Made by a program: the position numbers and the translations under genes
The notes under the pieces: generated by a model
The model's input: only the letters and a program-made list of their open reading frames with translations
The model's database searches: none
Told to the model about the DNA's origin: nothing
NCBI GenBank assembly: GCA_016218045.1
Contig: JACRFB010000059.1
Coordinates: 62,001 to 126,000, forward strand
Source: Ignavibacteriota bacterium
Lineage (GTDB): Bacteria; Bacteroidota; Ignavibacteria; SZUA-365
Direction: 5' to 3'
Length of the DNA: 64,000 bases
Shown: positions 9,122-17,113 of the stretch, in pieces
Layout: each line of letters begins with the position of its first letter
Numbering within the stretch: the stretch's first letter is position 1

Positions 9122-11377
9122 TCAGTGCGCCGTATCCGCGTCACGAAACACGGCGGCGGACACGCGCACAAGCACCATCGCCGTGCCCGCGGGCACATCC
9201 ACCGATCCGCCCTGCAATGTTCTGATGGCAGTAGCGCCGGCGCGCTCGCCGTCGGCATACACGCGCCACAGACCGTCTGGAATCGTGTAACGCGCCGTCG
9301 TGCCGTGATTGGCGTTGAGAAGCACCGCGATCATGTCGCCCGAGGGGACGGGCGCGTCGATCACAAAGCCGCTGGCGACGGATACATCGGGTACGAGGAA
9401 CGTGTACGCGCGCGGAGGCGCGTGGCGTAACGGCCGCAGTGCGGCACGCAGGGCGATCAGTCCGCGGTAATACGCGAGAAGGTCCGCGTTGAGATCCGCG
9501 TGCAGCCAGTTGATCCAATTGGTCTCGTCGTCCTTCTCGTAGCTGTTGTGGTCGAGCATACCCGGCGTCGTGCCGCTCAGGCGCCGCCGCGCGATCACCT
9601 TGCTGCGGCCGAATTCCTGTCCGTGATGAATCATCACCGCCCCCTGCGATACAAACAGCATACACGCCGCGAGGCGTTGAATGCGGAGCTGCGTGCCGCT
9701 GAGCAGCGCGTTTTTGGTCTGGTCGCGCACGGGCTGATGCTCGCGCGCCTCGCCGCATCCCAGCCGCACGAAATCGCCGAGTGTGTACCCGTCGTGTGAC
9801 GCCAGGTAGTTCACCGAATGCGCGGCGTCGTGCAGCGGACCGCCGCTCTCGGTGATACATCCGAGTATCCAGCGTCCGAAGGCCTCGGGAGGATTCCATC
9901 CCCACTGTCCGAAGATGAAACCCGGGGCCGATGGCGACACTCCTTTCACGCCGTTGCGGAACACGTCGTTCCACGAAGGCATGGTGAGACGCGAGAATCG
10001 CGCGAGATCGTACGAGCCGCCGCCCCAGGGTTCGGCGATGAGCACGACCCGCGGATTGATCGATTCGGCTCGGGCGCGGATGGCGGCGAACGTCTCGTCG
10101 TCGATCATCGCCGCGAGGTCGAAGCGGAATCCGTCGACATGGTATTCGGTCATCCAATGCGCGATGCTCTCGACGATGAGTCGGCGCGCCATGGGCCGCG
10201 CGGTGTGCAGATCGTTGCCGCAGCCGCTGCCGTTGCCCAGGTTCCCTCGCGCGTCGGAACGGTAGTAGTACAACGCGTCGACACGCTTGAGCGGCTGCTC
10301 GTCGTACTGCGAAGTGTGATTGTACACCACGTCGAGAATCACCGCGATGCCCGCGGCGTGCAGCGATTTGATCAGCGACTTCAATTCCGTTACATGCCTG
10401 CATGACACGTCGTTCCACAATCCCGGCTGCGACACCGATCCGGTGGCGTACGTGGGCTCGGGCGCGAAGAAATACGAGGTCATGTATCCCCAGTGATTCC
10501 GCTCGTAGGGATTCCATGTGTTGCAGAGGCCTTCGCTGGTGCGCTGCATGTAAGGTGGCTCGATGGACGCAAAGTGCTGCACCGGAAGCAGCTCCACCGC
10601 GTTCACTCCCAGCTCGGCCAGGTAGCCGATGCCTCCGCGTCCGCGTGCCGCGGCGAGACCGGTGTACGTCCCCGCGTGTTCCTCGTCGACCTCGCTCGAC
10701 GCGTGCGCCGTCATATCGCGCACATGCATCTCGTAGATCACGAGGTCGCGAGCCGCGATGGGAACCGGGGCGTCGTCGCCCCAGTCGAAGTCGGGGATGC
10801 GCATGGGCAGCACCGCGCGGGCTTCGTGCCGGTAGCTGTTCCGCGTCACGACGGCCCGCGCGTACGGATCCGCGATGGGTCCGGGCAGATCGAGTTCCAT
10901 GCCGGGCGCGGGGGGCGCGTCGACGCGGTACGAATAGTAGTTCCACTCCGGCTGTTCATCGAGCGCTATTTCCCACACGCCCGATTCGTCCATGTCCATC
11001 GCGAAGAGCGTTCCGAACGCGTCGTCGAGAGTGGCCTGCAATTGCAGTATCACGGAAGTCGCACGCGGCGCGAAGAGGCGGAACACGAGCAGTCCGCCTG
11101 CGCGTGTGCAGCCCAGTTCCTTGTCCGACACGAAGGCGTCGAAGACGCCGTCGGGAATGACGGGCGCGCTTCCCGCATTATGCACGAAAAGTGTGTACGA
11201 CTTGCGCAGATCTAGTTCGTCGGTGTGCAGCACACACATGTTCTCGAGCGACTCGAGCGCGGCGATGCGCACGCGCGGGGCGACGGTGATGTCGCCGACC
11301 GTGAGATGGCCGACCGTATGGTCGAAGCGCAGCACGATTCTGTTGCGCGCCTGGAGTTGTGCCGAAAGGAGATGCAT
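9122..11377 (-). CDS. GH13 glycogen/alpha-glucan debranching enzyme (type I pullulanase / GlgX-like)
   Basis: This enzyme hydrolyses alpha-1,6 branch points. I start at ATG 11377 (751 aa, MHLLSAQLQ); the open frame runs further upstream but that part is basic, low-complexity and runs through the intergenic region. An N-terminal beta region precedes a CBM48-like module (FRLFAPRATSVILQLQ), then the GH13 barrel: VIYEMHVRDMT, VILDVVYNHTSQ, VDGFRFDLAAMID (nucleophile), VVLIAEPWGGG (acid) and NYLASHDGYT. NPYERNHWGYMTSYFFAPE is close to the pullulanase YNWGYDP region. There is no signal peptide, so it is cytoplasmic and likely acts on glycogen. It converges on glgB with 9 bases between stops. Pullulanase versus isoamylase specificity cannot be decided by eye. 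Confidence 0.9.
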   Translation of the reverse strand: MHLLSAQLQARNRIVLRFDHTVGHLTVGDITVAPRVRIAALESLENMCVLHTDELDLRKSYTLFVHNAGSAPVIPDGVFDAFVSDKELGCTRAGGLLVFRLFAPRATSVILQLQATLDDAFGTLFAMDMDESGVWEIALDEQPEWNYYSYRVDAPPAPGMELDLPGPIADPYARAVVTRNSYRHEARAVLPMRIPDFDWGDDAPVPIAARDLVIYEMHVRDMTAHASSEVDEEHAGTYTGLAAARGRGGIGYLAELGVNAVELLPVQHFASIEPPYMQRTSEGLCNTWNPYERNHWGYMTSYFFAPEPTYATGSVSQPGLWNDVSCRHVTELKSLIKSLHAAGIAVILDVVYNHTSQYDEQPLKRVDALYYYRSDARGNLGNGSGCGNDLHTARPMARRLIVESIAHWMTEYHVDGFRFDLAAMIDDETFAAIRARAESINPRVVLIAEPWGGGSYDLARFSRLTMPSWNDVFRNGVKGVSPSAPGFIFGQWGWNPPEAFGRWILGCITESGGPLHDAAHSVNYLASHDGYTLGDFVRLGCGEAREHQPVRDQTKNALLSGTQLRIQRLAACMLFVSQGAVMIHHGQEFGRSKVIARRRLSGTTPGMLDHNSYEKDDETNWINWLHADLNADLLAYYRGLIALRAALRPLRHAPPRAYTFLVPDVSVASGFVIDAPVPSGDMIAVLLNANHGTTARYTIPDGLWRVYADGERAGATAIRTLQGGSVDVPAGTAMVLVRVSAAVFRDADTAH

Positions 11378-11481
11378 TGGTGAGGGATTTCGCGTGGTGA
11401 GCGACAGCCATGAAAATACAAAACATCGTGCACGCTTCCGCATTGCCTCCCCACGCTCCTGGCTGCGCCTCGCACGGCATC

Positions 11482-11513
11482 TTGGAAGTGGAGCCGTAAT
11501 GGCAGTATTTTTA
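11482..11513 (+). promoter_or_regulatory. Candidate promoter for the secreted M6-like protease
   Basis: TTG at 11482-11484, 21 bases, then TATTTTTA at 11506-11513, which resembles the Bacteroidota -33/-7 pattern. It lies in the divergent space between the debranching enzyme and protease genes, with a leader of about 55 bases to the ATG. Confidence 0.4.
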
Positions 11514-11570
11514 TGGGTTGAGGACTGCACGCCTTTCGTGTATACCCGCATTTCACCGCACCCGACCCGA

Positions 11571-13286
11571 ATGATCACACGACGACCCGCCCTCCGCTTC
11601 GCCCTGATCCTTTTCCTGTTCCTGCCAGCGATTGCCGCTCGGCTGTCTGCACAACATGTCTGCGGCACGCGCGAACGACCGGAGGTTCCTACAACGCAGG
11701 ATATCTACCAGCACACCGGCTGCCATCTCCCCGCAAGCGGCACCATCCGCGCGCTCGTCCTGTTCATCCAGACAAAGAACGACACGCAGCAGGACCCGGA
11801 GTGGCCCCTCGGCGAACTTCCGAAATGGGCGGACGAGTACACGAGGGACATTGCGGCCTACTTCACAACGATGTCGGGAGGCCGCCTCTCGCTGCAACTC
11901 GACATACATCCCGCCGGACTCACCACTTTCCGGTCGGAATACGACTATCTGAACGAGAACAAACGCCTCGGCGAAGCCACCAAGGACCTGCTCAAATCGC
12001 TCGACACGCAGATCGATTTCACGCAGTACGACAACTGGAAGAGTGAATCGCGGCCCTACTATGTCGTGCCAGGAACCGACGGACGCGTCGATCTTATCAT
12101 CGCCATTTACCGGCGCTGCGAAAGCGGCGCGTTCTTTTATTTCTCCGGAGTATCGGATCTTAATTTCGCAGGATACCTGCCGCTCAACGACAACGACAAA
12201 TTCATCTACGGCGGCAGCGGATCGTACGACGACGCGGCCTCCTCGGGCATTACCGTCACACACTCGCCAGGGAGCGGCATCGTCATCGGTCGCGAATGGG
12301 CCGTCCTGGTTTCGGTGCACGAGATTTTGCACAAGGTGTACGGCGAAGGACACCCCGCCGAACTCTTCGGCCGCCTCGGCGTCCTGAGCATGAGTTCCGG
12401 CGGACTCGGCATGCACAGCTTCGAGCGGCACATGCTCGGCTACATCAAGTATGCGGTGCTCCCGGAGTTACAAGACACGACCATCACACTGCACGACTAC
12501 ATGTCGAGCGGCGAGGCGGCCGCGGTACCGATACCTGACGCGCCCGGCTGGTACTATGCGCTCGAATTCAGAAACCGGACCTCCCGGTACGATTCTGCTC
12601 CGGCGAAGGGTGTGTACATCGCGCGCATCTACGATTCGTGGAGCAGAAGCCAGAAGGAAATACACATCATGCCCGCGAGCGGTAACTGGCTCTGGGCGGT
12701 CGACACGGTGAAGGGCGGAATTTTCCGCACTGTGGAAGCACCCCTGCTCGGCTACAACAACTATCAGAAGATTCCCGTCAACGGCAAGCCGTATTACGCG
12801 GCGGGATGGGACGGGGATCCGGCCTCGGCATTCACCATGGCGCATTCGCGTCTGAATCCCTGGACGAATCCCACGACGGAATTCATCCTCCGCAAGGACA
12901 CCATCCGGCCGAACATCTACATCACGCTGCGCTCCATGACCGATTCGACCGCGACGATCGATGTCGGACATCAGCCGCCCGCAATCCTTGGACTGGACGA
13001 CGCCGCGCCCGCGGAATCCGCCCTCGGCGCGCCATACCCGAATCCCGCCAGTGCCTCACAATCCGGCAGCGTATACGTACCGTACATGCGGCACGGCTCC
13101 GCGCCGTTTTCCCTGCGCCTGTGCGACGCGCTCGGACGCGACGTGGCCACTCTTTCCAGCGGATCCGAAACACACGGCGTTCACACGGCGCGGCTCGCCC
13201 TCGCGGGTCTCGCCCCGGGCATGTACTGGTGTGTCCTGCGCAACGGCGACATGCTGCGTGTACAGCCCCTCCGCGTCCTCCGTTAA
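11571..13286 (+). CDS. Secreted M6-like metalloprotease with T9SS sorting domain
   Basis: The start is ATG 11571 (571 aa), chosen because a clear signal peptide follows (hydrophobic ALILFLFLPAIAA, cleavage near LSAQ). The catalytic part carries H250-E-I-L-H254 in SVHEILHKVYGEGHP, the HExxH zinc site. Its surroundings (IRALVLFIQTKNDTQ, LGVLSMSSGGLGMHSFERHMLGY) resemble immune-inhibitor-A/M6 peptidases, where the helix is followed by a G-MxxG...K segment. The end (GAPYPNPAS, LRLCDALGRDVATL, GMYWCVLRNG) is a T9SS type A sorting domain. The protein is therefore predicted to be exported to the surface or medium as a protease. The exact peptidase family is inference; the HExxH and sorting domain are visible. 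Confidence 0.82.
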   Translation: MITRRPALRFALILFLFLPAIAARLSAQHVCGTRERPEVPTTQDIYQHTGCHLPASGTIRALVLFIQTKNDTQQDPEWPLGELPKWADEYTRDIAAYFTTMSGGRLSLQLDIHPAGLTTFRSEYDYLNENKRLGEATKDLLKSLDTQIDFTQYDNWKSESRPYYVVPGTDGRVDLIIAIYRRCESGAFFYFSGVSDLNFAGYLPLNDNDKFIYGGSGSYDDAASSGITVTHSPGSGIVIGREWAVLVSVHEILHKVYGEGHPAELFGRLGVLSMSSGGLGMHSFERHMLGYIKYAVLPELQDTTITLHDYMSSGEAAAVPIPDAPGWYYALEFRNRTSRYDSAPAKGVYIARIYDSWSRSQKEIHIMPASGNWLWAVDTVKGGIFRTVEAPLLGYNNYQKIPVNGKPYYAAGWDGDPASAFTMAHSRLNPWTNPTTEFILRKDTIRPNIYITLRSMTDSTATIDVGHQPPAILGLDDAAPAESALGAPYPNPASASQSGSVYVPYMRHGSAPFSLRLCDALGRDVATLSSGSETHGVHTARLALAGLAPGMYWCVLRNGDMLRVQPLRVLR

Positions 13287-13309
13287 TCACACACCGTCCA
13301 ATCCCGCAT

Positions 13310-14212
13310 ATGCCTGTTCCCGTCCTCCCCGAGTCGAAGAATTTTCTCGGTATCCCGCGCGCGAACTCGTCCTACGAATCGTCGCGCATCGGCATCCTGA
13401 GCGCACCGTACGAGCATACGGTATCCTACGGCGGCGGCACGGGCAAGGGTCCCGCCGCCATACTCGCGGCCTCGCACTATGTGGAATTCTGGGACGAGGA
13501 GTACAAGCGTGAACTCTGTTTTGACGCAGGCATCACCACGCTGCGTCCGCTCTCGTTCGAGAAGCTGCGCGACGCGCGGGCGCTGACGCGTATCGAGGAC
13601 GCCGTGCGGCGCCTGCTCGACGATGGCAAATTCGCCGTGACACTCGGCGGCGAGCACACGATTTCCGCCGCGCCGATCAAGGCGCATTTCGAGAAGCATC
13701 CACGGATGAGTGTGCTGCAATTCGATGCACATTCCGACTTGCGCCTTGCGTACCAGGGCACACCATTCAGCCACGCATCGGTGATGGCCCGTGTGGCGGA
13801 GTTCTTCCCTCCTTCGCGCATCGTGCAGGTCGGCATCCGCGCGCAGTGCATCGAAGAATACCGCATGATCGAACAGCAGGGCATTCACACGTTTTTCGCG
13901 CGTGATCTGCACGCGGGAACGCACGGCGAGAATTGGCGCGCATCAGTGCTGGACACGCTCGGCGACGAGGTGTACATCACCTTCGACGTCGATTATTTTG
14001 ATCCGTCGATCATGCCCGCCACCGGGACACCCGAGCCGGGCGGCTTCCAATGGGACGAAACGATGGAACTCCTGTCGATGATCGGCAGGTCGCGGCGCAT
14101 CGTGGGCTTCGACGTGGTGGAACTTGCGCCGATGCGGGGCTTCCCCTTCCCCTCCTTCCTCGCCGCGAAACTCGTGTACAAGATGCTCAACGCCGCCTTT
14201 GTCGGGCGCTGA
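13310..14212 (+). CDS. speB: Agmatinase (ureohydrolase family)
   Basis: This 300-aa cytoplasmic enzyme of the arginase/agmatinase superfamily is expected to hydrolyse agmatine to putrescine and urea. ATG 13310 follows the upstream stop by 23 bases; longer frames run back into the protease gene. The dimanganese ligands appear in three motifs: GGEHTIS, QFDAHSDLR and FDVDYFDPS. ATGTPEPGGFQWDE is the typical agmatinase substrate loop. AYQGTPFSHASVMARV also matches the family. It may share the protease promoter, but the functions are unrelated. Arginase, formiminoglutamase or guanidine hydrolase activity cannot be fully excluded. Confidence 0.92.
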   Translation: MPVPVLPESKNFLGIPRANSSYESSRIGILSAPYEHTVSYGGGTGKGPAAILAASHYVEFWDEEYKRELCFDAGITTLRPLSFEKLRDARALTRIEDAVRRLLDDGKFAVTLGGEHTISAAPIKAHFEKHPRMSVLQFDAHSDLRLAYQGTPFSHASVMARVAEFFPPSRIVQVGIRAQCIEEYRMIEQQGIHTFFARDLHAGTHGENWRASVLDTLGDEVYITFDVDYFDPSIMPATGTPEPGGFQWDETMELLSMIGRSRRIVGFDVVELAPMRGFPFPSFLAAKLVYKMLNAAFVGR

Positions 14213-14215
14213 GTC

Positions 14216-15325
14216 TCAACCGCCGTAGTATTCCTCGAGTCGCGAGATCGCCTCGCTGAAATCCGCGGGCGGCTGTGCCTCGAAAAACACCCTCTCGCGT
14301 GTGACGGGATGCACAAACCCGAGTGTGCGCGCGTGCAGGGCCTGATGATCGAGCAGATCGAGCAGGCCGGCGACAAACATCTTGTACCGTTGCGTGACCG
14401 CACCGTACAGGATACGGCGTCCGCCGTAGGTCGGATCGCCGAGCAGCGGATGGCGTAGATGCGCGAGATGCGCGCGGATCTGATGCGTCCTCCCCGTGCG
14501 CAGCCGGAGCCGGAGAAGGACAAAACTCTCGTACTGTCTCTCGACTTTGTATCCCGTCACCGCCGGCTTGCCGTCGTCGATCACGGCCATGCGTTTTCGG
14601 TCGCTGCGGTGCCGTCCGAGCGGCAGGTCGATGAGGCCCTCGTCCTCGGGCATGGTGCCCCAGGCCAGCGCCATGTACTCGCGGTCGACGGTATGGTCCG
14701 CGAACTGCCGCGCGAGAAAGTGGTGCGCAAGCGACGTCTTCGCCACGCACAGAAGTCCCGAGGTGCCCTTGTCGAGCCGGTGCAGTATGCCCGCGCGCTC
14801 GGTGCCGCGCTCGAGCGACAGGTGCGCGGTGTGATGCATCAGTGCATTGACCAATGTGCCGGAGTAGTTGCCGTACGCGGGATGTGTCACCATCGCCGCC
14901 GGCTTGTTAACCACAAGCACGTCATCGTCCTCGAAAACGATGTCGAGCGGAATATTCTCGGCGACGATGTCCGGCGGCGGCGGCTTGGGCACCGTACACA
15001 CAACCACCTCGCCCGGCAACACGGCCCGGCCGGGTTTTGTCGTGACGCGCCCGTCCACTGTCACGCCACCCGCCTCGATGAGATGCTGCACCTTGGTCCG
15101 TGTGGCGTTCTGCACACTGCGGGTGATGAACTGATCGAGTCGCACACGCGCGGCATTGGGTGCGGCGCGTATGGTGTAGATGGTCTCGTTGACCGAATTC
15201 AGGAGTTCCGCATCCTGTTCGTCCTCAATGAGGTAGTCTTCCGCGGAATCCGCTTCGTCCGCATCGTCGGGTGCGGCGTCGTGAAACTCGAGGCCGGCGT
15301 CCTCGCGCTCATCCGACGTGTTCAT
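14216..15325 (-). CDS. rluD: RluA-family 23S rRNA pseudouridine synthase (RluD-like)
   Basis: A 369-aa enzyme that isomerises uridine in rRNA. An acidic N-terminal extension of about 55 residues (DDADEADSAEDYLIEDEQ) precedes an S4 RNA-binding domain (RLDQFITRSVQNATRTKVQHLIEAGGVTVDG). The catalytic domain shows the family signature HRLDKGTSGLL with the nucleophile Asp, and LRTGRTHQIRAHL. It is the last gene of the minus-strand cluster after lspA, as ylyB (RluD-like) follows lspA in Bacillus. The acidic tail is longer than in E. coli RluD (326 aa). RluD identity rests on the S4 domain and context; RluC-type specificity is possible. Confidence 0.9.
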   Translation of the reverse strand: MNTSDEREDAGLEFHDAAPDDADEADSAEDYLIEDEQDAELLNSVNETIYTIRAAPNAARVRLDQFITRSVQNATRTKVQHLIEAGGVTVDGRVTTKPGRAVLPGEVVVCTVPKPPPPDIVAENIPLDIVFEDDDVLVVNKPAAMVTHPAYGNYSGTLVNALMHHTAHLSLERGTERAGILHRLDKGTSGLLCVAKTSLAHHFLARQFADHTVDREYMALAWGTMPEDEGLIDLPLGRHRSDRKRMAVIDDGKPAVTGYKVERQYESFVLLRLRLRTGRTHQIRAHLAHLRHPLLGDPTYGGRRILYGAVTQRYKMFVAGLLDLLDHQALHARTLGFVHPVTRERVFFEAQPPADFSEAISRLEEYYGG

Positions 15326-15362
15326 CCTGCGGCGTCCGGGCGAATCGTGATGCGCGGATGTG

Positions 15363-15965
15363 TCACGAGGAGGCGGATCCGTCGGCGCCTGTCTGCGGGG
15401 CGGGTTGCTGCGCGGCTTCCGCTGAGTGCTTCGGCTTCATTCCGAAAATGACAAGCTGCACCACGCCGATCGATACGGCCGCATCTGCGATATTGAAGAT
15501 GGGCCAGAATTTGAAAGCCCCGTCGCCGAAACGCATCGTGAAGAGATCAAGATCGAGGAAGTCCACCACGTTGCCCTCGAACCACCCCGCGTACCCGTAC
15601 AGAACGCCGTACAGGGATCGGTCGAGCAGATTTCCCAGTGCGCCCGCGAGTATCAGCGCGATGCCCGCGCGTATCACCAGCCGCTCATGCCGGTTCTTCC
15701 AGAGGTACCAGATCATGCCCGCGGAGGCGGCGATCGCAAACAGCGCGAGAAAGACTTTGCCGCCCACGTCGAAACCGAACGCCATGTTCGGATTCTCGAT
15801 GTAGGTGATCTTGAACCAGTCGCCGAACACCGGCACGGACGATGCGTACTGCATGCCCTCGTGCGACACTCCGAGCCACGGGATGCTGAATCCCTTCACA
15901 GCCAGCTTGCTTGCCTGATCGAGAAGGAAAATGCAGAGGGTCAGATAAAGGACACGCATGGGCAA
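15363..15965 (-). CDS. lspA: Lipoprotein signal peptidase (signal peptidase II)
   Basis: A 200-aa inner membrane aspartyl protease that cleaves signal peptides of prolipoproteins after lipidation. Four hydrophobic segments are visible. Both catalytic aspartates sit in family motifs: GALGNLLDRSLYG and WPIFNIADAAVSIG. The first conserved box is IENPNMAFGFD. The C-terminal 25 residues are polar (Ala/Gln/Ser rich). It lies between the DksA-like and RluD genes with gaps of 20 and 37 bases, in one operon. Lipoproteins with lipoboxes are encoded in this window (for example at 28960 and 41664), so substrates are at hand. Confidence 0.96.
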   Translation of the reverse strand: MPMRVLYLTLCIFLLDQASKLAVKGFSIPWLGVSHEGMQYASSVPVFGDWFKITYIENPNMAFGFDVGGKVFLALFAIAASAGMIWYLWKNRHERLVIRAGIALILAGALGNLLDRSLYGVLYGYAGWFEGNVVDFLDLDLFTMRFGDGAFKFWPIFNIADAAVSIGVVQLVIFGMKPKHSAEAAQQPAPQTGADGSASS

Positions 15966-15985
15966 GCGGCCGGTGGAAGCCGGAC

Positions 15986-17077
15986 TCAGTCGTTCTTCGT
16001 TTTATTCTTGCAGTTCACACACATGCGCGCATGCGGCACGGCTTCGAGACGGCCTTTCTCGATGAGATTGCCGCAGGTGATGCAGATGCCGTAGTTGCCG
16101 CTCTTGATGCGCTGCAAGGCGTCGCTCAGATGCGAGATGAACTTCCGTTCGCGCTGTGCAAAGAGGAAGGCCTTCTCGCGCTCCATCGCGTCGGTGCCCT
16201 GATCTGCCATGTGCAGGGAATACGTCGAATCGTCATCGTGGAATTCGCCGGTGGACGAATCCATGAGGCGCTCCTCGATGCTGACGAGTTCGTCGTTGGC
16301 ATCGCGGATCTTGTCCATGATGATCACGCGGAAGTACTCAAGATCCTTGTCGGAGTACACACGCGGCCGGCTTGATGGCTGCGCGGCCTTCTGTTCCTCG
16401 CCCTTGGGCTTGCTCGGTATCGCGTGTTTGCCGGTGAACTTCGGCTGCTGCGGCGCGCTGACGTCCTTCTTCTGACGCCGTGTGTACTTGCGACGCGATG
16501 CGGCATCCTCGACGGGTGCGGCCGCGGGACGCGCCGCCTTTGGGGGCGCCTTCTTTTCGGGAGCGGGCTTCGCCTTCACGGCGGGTTTTGCCGCCGCCTT
16601 CTTTACCGGTGCAGGCGCCGGCTTTCTGGACTCGGCCTTCTTTGCTGGTGCCGTCTTTTTTGCCGGTGCCGTCTTCTTCGCCGGTGCCGCCTTCTTCACA
16701 GGCGCGGCTTTCTTTGCCGGCGCCGCTTTCTTCACAGGCGCGGCTTTCTTCGCCGGTGCCGTCTTCTTCGCCGGTGCCGCCTTCTTCGCCGGTGCCACCT
16801 TCTTCGCGGGTACGGCCGCCTTCGGGGCTGCCGCCTTCTTGGCCGGGACCTTGGAAACGGACGTCTTCGTCTTTTGTCCGGCGCTCGGTGCCGCCGCGGC
16901 CTTCTTCACCGGCTTCGGTGCGTCGACCGCCTTCGGAGTCGCCTTTTTTATGGTGCCGGCAGCCGAACCTGCTTTCGCCGGTTTCTTCGGCGCGGACTTT
17001 GAGGTCGATGCGGTCGAAGAGACGCGTTGTGATCCGCTCTTCGCGGCGGTCGGTTTCTGCTTCTTTATTCCTGCCAT
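15986..17077 (-). CDS. DksA/TraR-family zinc-finger protein with long histone-H1-like basic tail
   Basis: A 363-aa protein of two unlike parts. The first 230 or so residues are almost entirely Lys, Ala and Pro in repeats such as APAKKAAPVKKA, with the composition of eukaryotic H1 tails. The last 120 or so form a DksA/TraR domain: helical YSDKDLEYFRVIIMDKIRDA, acidic hairpin region, and a C4 zinc finger (CITC ... CVNC, near residues 330-358). DksA-family proteins act through the RNA polymerase secondary channel; the basic tail probably binds DNA or RNA. It lies between ileS and lspA, where Bacillus has the DksA-like ylyA. The zinc-finger domain is certain by motif; chromatin binding is inference. 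Confidence 0.9.
   Translation of the reverse strand: MAGIKKQKPTAAKSGSQRVSSTASTSKSAPKKPAKAGSAAGTIKKATPKAVDAPKPVKKAAAAPSAGQKTKTSVSKVPAKKAAAPKAAVPAKKVAPAKKAAPAKKTAPAKKAAPVKKAAPAKKAAPVKKAAPAKKTAPAKKTAPAKKAESRKPAPAPVKKAAAKPAVKAKPAPEKKAPPKAARPAAAPVEDAASRRKYTRRQKKDVSAPQQPKFTGKHAIPSKPKGEEQKAAQPSSRPRVYSDKDLEYFRVIIMDKIRDANDELVSIEERLMDSSTGEFHDDDSTYSLHMADQGTDAMEREKAFLFAQRERKFISHLSDALQRIKSGNYGICITCGNLIEKGRLEAVPHARMCVNCKNKTKND
16635..16845 (-). repeat. Tandem 15-bp coding repeats for AKKA(A/P) units
   Basis: Near-identical 15-base units (plus strand TTCTTCGCCGGTGCC and variants) occur about a dozen times, encoding the Lys/Ala/Pro tail of the DksA-like protein. Copy number probably varies between strains by slippage. 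This is a coding low-complexity tract, not a CRISPR array. Confidence 0.8.
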
Positions 17078-17113
17078 GGTGACACCCCTGGTTGGAAGGT
17101 GGGAGAATCGGGC

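Noticed and set aside
16635-16845. Tandem repeats resembling a CRISPR or satellite
   Set aside because: They are in frame, 15 bp long without spacers, and encode the Lys/Ala/Pro tail of the DksA-like protein.
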